A stretch of 64,000 bases of DNA from Mytilus trossulus. Taxonomy: Eukaryota; Mollusca; Bivalvia; Mytilida; Mytilidae. Every line of letters begins with the position of its first letter. Positions within the stretch are counted from its first letter, which is position 1. The position numbers were made by a program, and so were the translations under genes. Below are positions 13,801-26,012 of the stretch, one piece after another. Under the pieces are notes generated by a model. The model had not been told where the DNA came from. It saw nothing but the letters and a program-made list of their open reading frames with translations, and did not search any database. Location: NCBI RefSeq assembly GCF_036588685.1, contig NC_086386.1, positions 42,703,878 to 42,767,877 of the forward strand, written 5' to 3'.

Positions 13801-16800
13801 AAGATAGTTTGCGTCAGAAGCGTTTTTCTGGATTTATCTTCACCAGAAACCGAATCAAGTGAGAAGCTATATGACTTAACAAGCTATAAGTTGCTATGTT
13901 TGGACGAAAATCACACACATTCTGGAGACTGCAGCAATGACGAAAGGAGTGCACAATGATGCTGCAAAATTTATTTACACTTTTGAGCGATTTTGTTCTC
14001 AAATATGAATACTAAAATTTAAGTTACAGAAATGCCGCAACAAAAGTTGACTACTATCGATCTCTCCATGCGGTATCGGATGTAATATTCGTATTCAAAT
14101 CTCACGTGGCTGCATATTTATAAACCCCGCAGAAACGAATGAAGTCCCATTTTCTTGATAGAGGGTAACTGCTCACAAGGAAGCTATTAAACCAAGAGTT
14201 CCAAATAGTGAAGTTGAAATCACCCCTTCGTAAATTTTACGGACGCCATCACGAGTTGGTTGACCGTTATGGAATAACCGTTTCACAAATGATATCGGAT
14301 AAGTTTCTTACGTCGTAACTACAATCCCCGTCCCTTTCATGAATGCGAATTACCGAATTTAACTATTTTACCTGATTTGTAATCACATAAGCAACACGAC
14401 GGGTGCCACATGTGGAGCAGGATCTGCTCACCTTTCCGGAGCACCTGAGATCACCCCTAGTTTTTGGTGGGGTTCATGTTGTTTATTCTTTAGTTTACTA
14501 TGTTGTGTCATGTGTACTATTGTTTTTCTGTTTGTCTTTTTCATTTTTAGCCATGGCGTTTTCAGTTTGTTTTAGATTTATGAGTTTGACTGTCCCTTTG
14601 GTATCTTTCGTCCCTCTCTTACATATGCGTTTCCGTTGGATTTTGATAGTCTAGATAGCGGTTCTATGTAATAGCATGTAAAATGAGAATAAAGTTAAAC
14701 AAAAGTTTGTCAATTTTTCTATAAATCATCTTACATTATAAAATAACTTACATAACAAACCATTTTGTAAGTCTCACCACTAACAAGGGCAGCATCCATA
14801 TTAAGTGCGGCAAGATAAGTCGTGCTACCGGAATTTATGTAATATAAACAACGCCAGAGTCCATCAGCTAAAATAAAATAAAAATTTAAGTTTTTAACTG
14901 TCATTAACTCTATACTTAATATATAAAATATAACAATGTAAAACTGCAATTTCAACTTCCACCATTTCGGTTGTGGATCAATGACTTTAACTATGGAAAG
15001 AGAGTTGTTATTTTTTTTTAATTATTGATCACACATTAAAATTAAAAAAAGTGCATCGATCTTTGAAGCTCTTGTTTGATTATTTTCTCAAAAATATTGC
15101 GCTGCATATTTCTATATTTAGTTAGGATATGGATTTGCGGTAACCTCACCTTAAGGCTTTAAAACCGTTGTTAACGTACCTGAAAAAGTCAGACTGTTAT
15201 CACACGAGTTGTATGTATAATTCATTTTCAGTTTGTCAGTACATGTGTCTAATTTTCCTGAGCAGTTAGCAGTTCCATCAGCAGAACTAAACTGCACATT
15301 TTCAAACTTTCTTAAAATATCACTTGGACATTTTACTGCTAAACTGGCATCGGATGCACCTGTTTAAACAAAATCAAAGGTAAACACATTACTTACTTGC
15401 TACATAAAGTGTTGAAACTGACGATAGTCGAAATTAAGTTAATTTCAAAGTTCTATACCCGACATATGTGTTTATTTTTCGGCAGTACGATATAATTTCA
15501 GCGCTGTATAAAGTTGGCAAGAAAATAAAACGTGCATGTCTGAACATTGTAAACATAGGTACAATTTAGTTTGTTACTAAGATTAATTTTAAATTTAACT
15601 TCATTGTGGTCGTATATTTATGAGAATGCTTGAACTCGTACAACAACCAATTGCCAAACAAGTAAGTAAGTCGTCTCTACACAAATGTTTCACAAAAGAA
15701 AAATTCGAGGCGCCTTTAGTAAGTTTTTTTCAATCATAAATACAATAGTGGTCGCTGATCAGTGTAGATATACTAGTGTTAGAAAGTGTTTTCTGACAAA
15801 CAAGTTTTCTCTGGTCCTCTTCCGTAATGTTCTATGTTACTTTATTACTATGTTCCAAACGTAAATCATGTAAATCATGTAAATCATGTAAATCATGCAA
15901 ATCAGTTTCAATACAAACAATTTTTCAGTGTTGATATCAATAAATATAAAATATGCTTTCTGTAAAACATACCATCCTTAATTAACATTACATAGGTTCC
16001 AACTTCAAAAGGGATTTGTCTGTTACACACATCGCTGTGTGTCACTGTGTCTGCATCCGCGGATACGTAAATTCTGTCTTTACTCGTATTTTCTATAGCT
16101 GAAATAAAAAAAGAGATAATTGTAAATGAAGCATACAGAAATGTGACGTTTTAGATAAATGCAAACAGGAATTTTCATTTTCAAGAGACTGTGGTATAAT
16201 TCTACAGACAAAAATTATATTCTAATTGGTATTTCTATACTAATTGGTATTTCTAAACTAATTGGTATTTCTATACTAATTGGTATTTCTATACCAATTG
16301 GTATTTCTATACTAGTTGGTATTTCTATACTAATTGATATTTCTATAATAATTGATATTTCTATATTATAAGAAAAACACCACAAACATTTTTAAAGTTG
16401 ACAAGAAAAGTATACATTCTGAAATGGTATTATTATCTACTGGTGATCCTCTGTCATCAGAATAATTTATTGATGTATATACATAAAATTAACGGTACCA
16501 ATTTTCTTGCACCAGATGCGCATTTCGACAATACATGTCTCTTCAGTGATGCTCGTGGCCAAATATTTGAAATCCAAAGCTTATATAAAAGATGAAGAGC
16601 TATAACCCAAAAGGTCCAAAAAATATAGCCAAATCCGTGAAAGGAATCAGAGCTTTGCTTGAGGGAGATACATTCCTTACTTTATAATAATTTTTAATAT
16701 TGTGTAACAGCAAATTTTAATAACACAAAAAATCCGTATTTTCTTGCCAGTACCAAAGTACTGGCTACTGGGCTGGTGATACCCTCGGGGACTAAAAGTC

Positions 16801-19800
16801 CACCAGCAGAGTCATTGACCCAGTGGTAGTAATAAAATTAACGGTACCAATTTTGTTGCACCAGATGCGCATTTCGACAATACATGTCTCTTCAGTCTTC
16901 AGTGATGCTCGTGGCCAAAATATTTGAAATCCAAAGCTTATATAAAAAACGAAGAGCTATAATCCAAGAGGTCCAAAAAGTATAGCCAAATCCGTGAAAG
17001 GAATCAGAGCTTTGCATGAGGGAGATACATTCCTTAATTTATAATAATTTCTAATATTTTGTAACAACAAATTTCAATAACACAAAAAATCCGTATTTTC
17101 ATGCCAGTACCGAAGTACTGGCTACTGGGCTGGTGATACCCTCGGGGACTAATAGTCCACCGGCAGAGTCATTGACCCAGTGGTAGTAATAAAATTAACG
17201 GTACCAATTTTGTTGCACCAGATGCGCATTTCGACAATACATGTCTCTTCAGTCTTCAGTGATGCTCGTGGCCAAAATATTTGAAATCCAAAGCTTATAT
17301 AAAAAACGAAGAGCTATAATCCAAGAGGTCCAAAAAGTATAGCCAAATCCGTGAAAGGAATCAGAGCTTTGCATGAGGGAGATACATTCCTTAATTTATA
17401 ATAATTTCTAATATTTTGTAACAACAAATTTCAATAACACAAAAAATCCGTATTTTCATGCCAGTACCGAAGTACTGGCTACTGGGCTGGTGATACCCGC
17501 GGGGACTAATTGTCCACCAGCAGATGCATCGACCCAGTGGTAGTAGTACAATTATCGGTACCAATTTTCTTGCACCAGATGCGCATTTCGACAATACATG
17601 TCTCTTCATTGATGCTCGTGGCCAAAATATTTGAAATCCAAAGCTTATATTAAAGATGAAGAGCTATAATCCAAAAGGTCCAAAAAGTATAGCCAAATCC
17701 GTGAAAGGAATCAGAGCTTTGCATGAGGGAGATACATTCCTTAATTTATAATAATTTCTAATACTTTGTAACAACAAATTTCAGTAACACAAAAAATCCG
17801 TATTTTCATGCCAGTACCGAAGTACTGGCTACTGGGCTGGTGATACCCGCGGGGACTAATTGTCCACCAGCAGATGCATCGACCCAGTGGTAGTAATAAA
17901 ATTAATTATCGGTATCAATTTTCTTGCACCAGATGCGCATTTCGACAATACATGTCTCTTCAGTGATGCTCGTGGCCAAAATATTTGAAATGCAAAGCTT
18001 ATATAAAAGATGAAGAGCTATAACCCAAAAGGTCCAAAAAGTATAGCAAAATCCGTGAAAGGAATCAGAGCTTTGCATGATGGAGATACATTCCTTAATT
18101 TATAATAATTTCTAATATTTTGAAACAGCAATATTTAATAACACAAAAAATTCGTATTTTCTTGCCAGTACCGAAGTACTGGCTACTGGGCTGGTGATAC
18201 CCTCGGGGACTTATAGTCCACCAGCAGAGTCATCGACCCAGTGGTAGTAATAAAATTAACGGTACCAATTATCTTGCACCAGATGCGCATTTCGACAATA
18301 TATGTCTCTTCAGTGATGCTCGTGGCCAAAATATTTGAAATCCAAAGCTTATATAAAAGACGAAGAGCTATAATCCAAAAGGTCCAAAAAGTATAGCCAA
18401 AAATGAAAATCCGTGAAAAGAATCAGAGCTTTGCATGAGGGAGATACATTCCTTAATTTATAATAATTTCTAATACTTTGTAACAGCAAATTTTAATAAC
18501 ACAAAAAAATCCGTATTGTCATGCCAGTACCGAAGTAAAGGCTACTGGGCTGGTGAAACCCTCGGGGCAATTGTCCACCAGCAGATGCATCGACCCAGTG
18601 GTAGTAATAAAATTAACGGTACCAATTTTCTTGCACCAGATGCGCATTTCGAAAATACATGTCTCTTCAGTGATGCTCGTGGCCAAAATATTTGAAATGC
18701 AAAGCTTATATAAAAGACGAAGAGCTATAATCCAAAAGGTCCAAAAAGTATAGCCAAATCCGTGAAAGGAATCAGAGCTTTGCATGAGGGAGATACATTC
18801 CTTAATTTATAATAATTTCTAATATTTTGTTACAGTAAATTTTATTAACACATTCATGCATGATTTGGTCTCATATATCTTATAATTTAATCAAATGCTT
18901 CGCTAGGCGCATACTGATACGACCGAAGAGGTCGAACCCGGATCAATTTGGACACAAAATTCAAGCTTGATACTTTTGAATTTGGATTGTGATAAAAACT
19001 TTGTCTTCATATAGAATTTTCCACAAAATATATGTGACCAAAGATATTAAAAATATGTTGTGTAACACTGTGCAGTTGAAGATTTCGTCTTTAAACTTTT
19101 CAAAAACCTTTGAAAAAAATATGAATCTCTTAAAACAATGGTAGTAAAACCCCAAAACTTCTTGACATCCGTGTAGCAATAACCCATAAAATCAATCCTA
19201 GTCTTTTCCTTGTAGTATGGAACTTTGCAGAACAAAGAGATCCATACGGAACCTTGTGGTACAATGTACAATATATATCCACACATTACACACAGTCAGG
19301 TACTTGTCTGGAAACTATAAAAATGCTTGTTTTTGGTCCCATTCGATCCTTAATTCCTAAAATGTTGGCATCATAACTACAAACATCTATCTCGACCTTC
19401 ATTTTGTGGGATTTAACCTTCTACTTGTGGTATTTAACATTTTGGTACAATTTCAAAGCAATCAAAATACAAGTTATTGTATTATTGTCATTTTATTTAT
19501 TTCTTTTCCTACATCTTGTGATATCAGACTCGGACTTCTCTTGAACTGAATTTTAATGTGCGTATTGTTATGCGTATACTTTTCAACATTGGCTAGAGGT
19601 ATAAGGGGAGGGTTAAGATCTCATAAACATGTTTAACCCCGCCGCAATTTTGCGCCTGTCCCAAGTCAGGAGCCTCTGGCAATTGTTAGTCTTGTATAAT
19701 TCGGAGTTAAATATGACGTCCATTATCACTGTACTAGTATTCATTTTTTCTAATGGACCAGTTGAAGGACGCTTGCGAGTGCGAGAGTTTCTCGCTACAT

Positions 19801-22800
19801 TAAAGACTCATTGGTGTCCTACAGCTGTTGTCTGCTCTATGGTCGGGTTGTTGTCGCTTTGACACATTTCTCATTTCCTTTCTCAATTTGATGTTATCCT
19901 CAAACTAGAAAAATGTTAAATTCGGGCCCGTTTTGGGATCCTAATTCCTACACGGCTGTGACCATCACCCCCAAAATCAATCCAAACCTTCTTTTTGTTG
20001 AAAAACCTTCTTCAAAATTTTAAAAGAGATCCATTTATTTAAACTAAAGATGAGTAATAGTCCAGAAACTAATGTGTCTTCCGACGACACCTAAGACGAC
20101 GACGACGACATCATAATATTATACGATCACAAAATGTTTTTGAGGTCGTATAATGATCAGTCTAACATAATCCCCCTGAAGAATAACTAGAGTCGTGATC
20201 CGTTTGCCTTTTTTCCCGCAAGTACTTACTTGTTGCTACATGATAGTAATATTTTTCAGAAGTCAAGTTGTAAAACTCCAGACATATGTGTGCCCTACGA
20301 ATTGTACCAAAAACGACAAAAGTGGCAGTACCTCTGAAATGGGAAAAAAGTACATCTGATATCAATAACTTAACCTTTTTACTAATACAAGTTTAATTCC
20401 TACACTAAACTGAAGTACTTAAAAACATTTTAAAAGTTGGGTAAATCTTATAATGGTATGTTAAAAACGTGGATTCTACACATGCATACGAGTTTCCCCT
20501 CCAAAATATGTTGGAAATCAATTATCTTTTATAGTTGATGCAGTTTTGCGTGTCTATGAGTTCACCTTAGATAGATTTGATTGTTTAACGTATGTCTTTT
20601 TTTTTTTATCATACAGTTATTTCTGTTTAATTCGTATACATCTTTGGGCTTTGAGCGTTCTTGGTAAAGGTAAATCGAAAAAAAAGCGCTTTTGACTGAC
20701 GAAATTTTAATCATGTTGTTACCAAAACAAATCTTGATGGTTGATTTTAAAACATGTTACCTTAAATAATACTGATCATTGATAAGAGTTTTACACTCAA
20801 AATCAACAGAGTTATATGAGGCAGACAGCTCTATGGTATAGCCAGAAAGTGTATTAGTTGTAAACGTTAATGTTCCACGATCAGCACTAATCCAAGAACC
20901 TCTTAAGTCAGTAGGAAACGTACACTGTGCATCTGAAAATATCAATAAGTATTGAAACAAATATGGAAAATATCGAGTAATTTGTGTTCCTTTATTTTAG
21001 AAGGACCAAAGACATTGTCCATGGAAGAACTACATGTACTTTATTGTTTAGGAGTTTAGTATGACGTCTAAGGTAACTACTATATATGTTTGTTATTCAG
21101 GGACAGCCTTCTCGCTTCGTTGCAGACCCTTTGGTGGTCTTTGATTGTTATATTATGCTCTTTGGTTGGGTTGTTGTCTCTTTGAAATATTTCCCATTTC
21201 CATTCTCAATTTTAATGATGTTACGATCGACAAAACACAATTATAAAAATCATGAAAATAACTTAATATCTACACATTGATATGGAAATCACCATATGAC
21301 TTTATCATTATGAAGTTATTCAATGTCTTGTCAAATATCTCGTTGATAATGCTGTCCTTTCAAGGCAAGGGAACGATCTTTTCATTATATTCCGGGTCGA
21401 TAACAAAGTTAACGGTCGGAAAGACAAATAAAACATTAAAATCTATGAACTGATTGGCGGTAAACGAATGCACTTGGTTTTATCTGAATGGTTTAAGGTG
21501 GTGTTCATGTAACAGTTGCTAAAATATTTTGTTGTTGTGCAGTGATAAGTTGTTGGTTTGATTGTCGGTTTTCTGTTGACCTGTTTTACCTCATTTGTGA
21601 TCGGCCTTTTAATGCTTTCTATTATTTAAAACTTATTTATAAATAAGGCACTCATTTGTAACTAAATAGTTGATGAGTTGGGACTGGTTCACATCAGAAA
21701 GAATTATCATTGTGAAAGATTGTCTGCTCTGATTGAACAGTCATACTTGTGTATCAATTGAATCGAATTCAGGTAACCAAAATATCTCTTGGTATACACG
21801 ACCACAGGACTAGGGGGTCTTCAAATTTACAAACTGTATTATTCAGAACAAGCTATTATCAAAAGTCATTTCTACCAGCCGTAGTAAACCTTTGGAACAA
21901 TATTCCTGACGACATCCGTCTAAATCAATCAAAATCGGGTTCTAAGACTTATATCTATCTCAAAATATTAATAAAATACCATGATTGTATTTTCACTTCG
22001 GCTATAGAAGAGAACAGATATGCTTAACAAGACTAAGGCTCCAGAGTAGTGTTCTAATGGACCATCTTTTTGAAAAAATCTAATCGAGAACGCACTGTGT
22101 TCCTGTGGTCGAGTAGAAACTACCTTTCATTATTTCTTCAAATGTCCAAAATATAATGAAATTCGAAGGGATACTATCGGGACGATCTCTTGTTCGAATC
22201 TGAAGATTATCTTATATAGGGATAGTCTAAAAGCTGACGAGGACAATATGCAAATATTTCATAAAGTTTCTGAATAAATAAATAAAACAAAACGTTTTGA
22301 AAGTTAATCTAGTTTCTCTAATTCTATGGAAATTTATCCCTTTCCGAACCCATTGTATAAAAAAATTTAATCAACGTGTGGTTACTGGTGATCTCAAAAT
22401 ATCATTGGATGATTTTAAGGGTCATGACCTTTTTAGCTAACTGGATGAATCAAAATATGATAACAGGTGTTAATGAAATTGACAACTTCGTGCAATGTAA
22501 AAGGCACTCGAAGGGGATTTTCGGTTAACAAAAAAAAAAGAAAATGTCTTTTTAATCATTAGAGAAACAGATTCTTACTTATTTACTCGTGGATTATCGG
22601 ATTTATCCAATCTCGATAGTTAAATTATAAATTTTAAAGTCCTCGCCGAGGTGGCTCGGACTTTAAAATTGATAATTTAACTATCTCGATTGGATAAATT
22701 CGATAATCCACTGGTATCAATGTAAGAATCTATATATATGTATATATATTATATATTTAGACTTTTTATATATTTTTTTTTAAAAATATGATGTCAAATC

Positions 22801-24352
22801 GAGTGGATTGCCCGGTGTAATTGATTATGGTCGGACGTGTGTGTTGGTTCCAGTGACTGTCTAGAAAAGTAAATAAGAGTTGACTGCTTCTTGGTTTTTT
22901 TTTTTCTTTTTTTCCCTCATTTTTTATTTGTTTCCTTTATTTTATTTGTTGTATTTTTTTAATTTTTTTTTGCGTGTGTGTGTGTGTGTGTTTATTTATT
23001 CAATGTATCAGATGCTACCATAAAATGAATATATACTGTTGGCACGTAATATTGTATATTAAATAGATGTTGTTTTTTTTATAGGAAGACGGGTTTATAA
23101 AAGTTTTTCTTAACTTGTTTCCGAATCCCATATTTGAACTTTATGTAACATTGTAATATTTGTCTTGACATTTTTCATTAATAAATACTGTTTAAACTAA
23201 AATATCTCTCAAACAAAAGTGTAGCAAATACAAGAGTGGTCGCTTTCTTTAAATTTACAAAAAGAAGAATTATATATCTATCATATACTATGCAGACTTA
23301 CTTATAGCTTCATTTCAATACATATAATAAGGTATATGAAAACAGTCATAATTACACTACCATGTACGTCATTTGGTTTCTGATGGAGAGATGTTTCATT
23401 TGTAACCATACCATGCTGCATATTCTATTTTTAATACACATTAACTTGGAATATTACTGTTCTACTTTGAATTTTCACTTTTTTGTAACCATACCATGCT
23501 GCATATTCTATTTTTAATACACATTAACTTGGAATATTACTGTTCTACTTTGAATTTTCACTTTTTTGTAACCATACCATGCTGCATATTCTATTTTTAA
23601 TACACATTAACTTGGAATATTACTGGAATATTAACTCCCTCAGGCAAAGTTGGCTTTAGATGAATTTGGCTATTTATTTTAGGTATTTTTGACATACAGC
23701 TCTTCAACGGTTTCGGTACTAATACATCTTCGGATTTCAAATGTTTGGCTTTGAGCGTTCCTGATGAAGGTAAATCCAGAAAAGCGCTTCGGACGCAAGA
23801 AATTAATAACGTGTTGTTTTCAATATTTTACTGTTCTACTTTGAATATTCACTATTTTGTAACCATACCATGCTGCATATTCTATTTTTAAATACACATT
23901 AACTTGGAATATTACTGTTCTACTTTGAATTTTCACTTTGATATAAAAAAAAAAGAAGATGTGGTATGATTGCCAATGAGACAACTTTCCACAAAAGACC
24001 AAAATGACACAGACATTAACAACTATAGATCACCGTACGGCCTTCAACAATGAGCAAAGCCCATACCGCATAGTCAGCTATAAAAGGCCCCGATAAGACA
24101 ATGTAAAACAATTCAAACGAGAAAACTAACGGCCTTATTTATTTAAAAAAAAAAAGAAACGAAAAACAAATATGTAACACATAAACAAACGACAACCACT
24201 GAATACACAGGCTCCTGACTTGGGACAGGCACATATATAAATAATGTGGCGGGGTTAAACATGTTTGGATTCTATTTTCAATAAAACTCACCTGTCTGTA
24301 TTATTAAAATAAAAAGAAACAAATAAATTAATCCAAATTCAAAAAATTTCAT
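7843..24352 (-). CDS. Type I membrane protein, complete nine-exon gene (right-hand copy of a tandem pair)
   Basis: Exons in coding order: 24352-24292, 20932-20761, 20333-20230, 16098-15973, 15359-15180, 14867-14752, 13655-13535, 9474-9274, 8441-7843. Every junction is GT-AG and the phases fit. The sum is 1680 nt, or 559 residues plus TAA. Residues 1-20 are a hydrophobic signal peptide starting MKFFEFGL. The ectodomain (21 to about 301) has about eleven Cys, opens with CTFPTDLRGSW and carries N-glycosylation sequons (NLTS, NCSG, NYTY). A membrane helix spans about 302-324, followed by NYRHYK. The last exon encodes a basic, polar tail of about 200 residues with YYGVPPNN and RGRGD. An AATAAA lies at 7816-7811. 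The ATG was chosen because it gives a signal peptide and is conserved in the left-hand paralogue. From memory, the CxFPxxLxGxW start resembles invertebrate DUF7042-7045 proteins, but I did not verify this. Function is unknown; cell-surface location is inferred. Confidence 0.85.
9935..10146. mobile_element. MITE with terminal inverted repeats
   Basis: Starts TACTGTGGATTCATT and ends AATGAATCCACAGTA. Inner inverted segments contain ATTTTCGTGG and CACGAAAATT. About 212 bp and non-coding, in intron 7 of the right-hand membrane-protein gene. The tips resemble the 3558 MITE, which suggests related families. Confidence 0.8.
11998..12185 (-). repeat. Same dispersed repeat, partial
   Basis: Minus-orientation copy with attgccaatgagacacctcc, the accatacggcctt phrase and agacagctataaaat. 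Confidence 0.6.
14178..14650 (+). mobile_element. Retroelement 3' end, second subfamily
   Basis: An open frame at 14178-14319 encodes RKLLNQEF, then VKLKSPLRKFYGRHHELVDR. It resembles EKLLHQGF...KFYHRYKDI in the reverse-transcriptase frame at 36182-37330, hence a Penelope-like C-terminus. A 3' tail with aggatctgctcacc and ttttggtggggttca follows. It sits in intron 6 of the right-hand gene. Confidence 0.55.
15855..15905 (+). repeat. 9-bp tandem repeat
   Basis: About five units of atgtaaatc in intron 4 of the right-hand gene. Confidence 0.8.
16216..16372 (+). repeat. 18-bp minisatellite, about nine units, in intron 3 of the right-hand gene
   Basis: Units of the form attggtatttctatacta lie just upstream (in gene direction) of exon 4. 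The left-hand gene has the same minisatellite at 1191-1270 at the equivalent place with about four units. Confidence 0.8.
16470..18850 (+). repeat. Tandem array of a second, diverged ~356-bp repeat (about seven units)
   Basis: Unit marks (aacggtacca or variants) fall at 16491, 16841, 17197, 17554, 17908, 18258 and 18615, giving periods of 350-357 bp. Units share with the 52992 array a block around the gatgcgcatttcga motif and the block tactgggctggtgatacc. The array sits in intron 3 of the right-hand membrane-protein gene and is absent from the left-hand copy's intron. Confidence 0.9.
18895..20120 (+). repeat. Dispersed repeat in intron 3 of the right-hand gene, split by a retroelement end
   Basis: Shares the gatacgaccgaagaggtcga start and gacgacac-type end with 1475-2125. 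It is interrupted at about 19490-19882 by a retroelement 3' end that the left-hand copy lacks. Confidence 0.6.
19490..19882 (+). mobile_element. Penelope-like 3' end, truncated
   Basis: Matches the 3' tail at 37650-38091 (e.g. cagactcggacttctcttga and ggtcgggttgttgtc). No coding part remains. It is inserted in intron 3 of the right-hand gene only. Confidence 0.7.
21060..21215 (+). mobile_element. Penelope-like 3' end, short degraded fragment
   Basis: Resembles only the last 150 bp of the same tail (ggttgttgtctctttgaaat, cccatttccattctcaattt). Confidence 0.5.
21740..22277 (+). pseudogene. Non-LTR retrotransposon ORF2 C-terminal relic
   Basis: A segment at 21749-21950 encodes HDHRTRGSSN and FLPAVVNLWNNIP, typical of the far end of non-LTR polymerase proteins. 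After a frame change, 22089-22277 encodes LCSCGRVETTFHYFFKCPKY, a CxC...H...C zinc-knuckle-like ending, then TAA. It is disrupted by at least one frameshift and in-frame stops. Located in intron 1 of the right-hand gene. Confidence 0.65.
22569..22731. mobile_element. Fold-back element (near-perfect hairpin)
   Basis: Two arms of about 70-75 bp, starting agattcttac and including gtggattatcg and gatagttaaatt, face each other around gcc-rich loop sequence (ctcgccgaggtggctcgg). It lies between exons 1 and 2 of the right-hand gene. Confidence 0.75.
22900..22995 (+). repeat. T-rich low-complexity tract and (TG)n microsatellite
   Basis: Poly-T stretches are followed by about ten TG dinucleotides ending near 22992. 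Confidence 0.85.
23397..23625 (+). repeat. 83-bp tandem repeat, about three units
   Basis: Units start tttgtaaccataccatgctg. A further unit at about 23855-23940 is separated by an inserted repeat at 23640-23840. In intron 1 of the right-hand gene. Confidence 0.8.
23640..23840 (-). repeat. Third relative of the 356-bp repeat family, single copy
   Basis: On the minus strand it has GCGTCCGAAGCGCTTTTCTG, then TCATCAGGAACGCTCAAAGC and TTTGAAATCC. This is the same order as the GCGC/TCAGTGATGCTC/TTTGAAATCC block of the tandem arrays. Degenerate pieces lie at about 3160-3235 and 20640-20725. Confidence 0.5.
23945..24265 (-). repeat. Same dispersed repeat, near full length
   Basis: Minus-orientation copy from gaagatgtggtatgattgcc to ggcggggttaaacatgtttg, ending 27 bp before the 3' edge of exon 1 of the right-hand gene. 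Confidence 0.65.
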
Positions 24353-25494
24353 TTCACAATAAAATCTGTACCGCTCATTCTAAACGGGTCCTATCTAGAT
24401 ATGTTTGTGATGAACAAACAAACAGTCATTCCTTTCATAAATTAAAACGATGTAAATAACATTTACATATTTGCTTCATAACACTACGGGTGGTTACTGA
24501 AGCAGCCTATATCACATGACTAATTGAGTTTGCCATACAATACTCATTTATCAATTCAATTTTTATTGAAATGTAATTTCAATCATCAATTATTAAAATA
24601 CTTTCAAATTATTATTCTACATTTAATTTGTAAAAATAAACATCATGATTCAAATCCCAATTTATTCAGTAAATTTCTAATACTTAGAGGTGCACGCTAT
24701 ACTTTCCGATTGAAATGTTATACATAAAAATGTTATTGTTGATTGTGTATCAATACCCACCCTACATCAGTTTTTAAATTTCTAAAGTTAAAGTTCGCTC
24801 GCTTTGATTGACTTTGAACACTGGAGCGTTGTTCATCCTTTCTTATATTTGAATGGATTATATTTTCAATTGCAGACCATACACACTGATATCATAAAAA
24901 GGAATTATATAGTCAATACATGTGAACTGGTACATGAAAAGTCAGTTCATTCTAGTACCTTCCCTTTCACTAATCTTATTCAAATATTTTTGTTTGATTT
25001 TTCACTCCTTTACATACTATATAAAATACATACATACATCGCATTTGGAACATCATTGCTTTCAACTTAGTGTAATGGGTTAATGATGATTACTTCCCTT
25101 CAATGGTACAGAGTCCGATCGTTTTTTTTTCTAAGGCAAAGGTTCATTTATTTTTATTTCAAAATAAAATCATTTTATTTATTATCTAGAACTTACTTTA
25201 ACATTTTTTTTCAGGGCGAATTTTAAAATGGCTTTTTTAGCGTTCACATCAAACTCTAAGATCTTTCCGTGAATGTGCACAATGTATATCCATATACATT
25301 TACCGCGTGTACCTCCTATCTAAATGGTATTTAGGGTATATTTTGCAGATCTCAGGAGGAAGAAACTTAGGGCTTTTTCATGAAAAATGTTCAAATAACT
25401 AAATGTAACACCTCTACAGCCACACGAACCTTCATGAGACCATTCATACGGTCAAAAGTATTTATATATGTTTTTCAACTGATTTTTATAGTTC

Positions 25495-25872
25495 GTTCTT
25501 ATGTTGTACTGTAATACCACTGTCCCAGGTTAGGGGAGGGTTGGGATCCCGCTAACATGTTTAACCCCGCCACATTATTTAAGTATGTGTCTGTTCCAAG
25601 TCAGAAACCTGTAATTCAGTGGTTGTCGTTTGTTTATGTGTTACATATTTGTTTTTCATTTTTTTTTTTACATAAATAAGGCCGTTAGTTAACTCGTTTG
25701 AATTGTTTTACATTGTCTTATCGGTGCCTTTTATAGCTGACTATGTGGTATGGGCTTTGCTCATTGTTGAAGGCCGTACGGTTACCTATAGTTGTTTATG
25801 TCTGTGTCATTTTGGTCTTTTGTGGATAGCTGTCTCATTGGCAATCATACTACATCTTCTTTTTTTATTTTT
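25495..25872 (+). repeat. Same dispersed repeat, near full length
   Basis: Plus copy with gggagggttgggatcccgct, aacatgtttaaccccgccac and ttggcaatcatactacatct. Confidence 0.65.
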
Positions 25873-25909
25873 TAATACCTATTCTGGAATGTAATTATCT
25901 GCAATTAGA

Positions 25910-26012
25910 TATAGGAAGATGTGGTGTGAGTGCCAATGAGACAACTCTCCATCCAAATAACAATTTAAAAATTAAACCATTATAGGTTAAAGTACGGCCT
26001 TCAACAATGTTT
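25910..26012 (-). repeat. Same dispersed repeat, partial
   Basis: Short minus copy (gaagatgtggtgtgagtgcc to gtacggccttcaacaatg) just after the plus copy, so the two form an inverted pair. Confidence 0.5.

Noticed and set aside
16470..18850. CRISPR-like array
   Set aside because: The whole 356-bp unit repeats with no short-repeat/unique-spacer pattern, and the genome is eukaryotic.
24804..25070. 88-codon plus-strand frame
   Set aside because: It overlaps the 5' flank of the right-hand membrane-protein gene on the other strand, and no comparable frame appears at the paralogous position.
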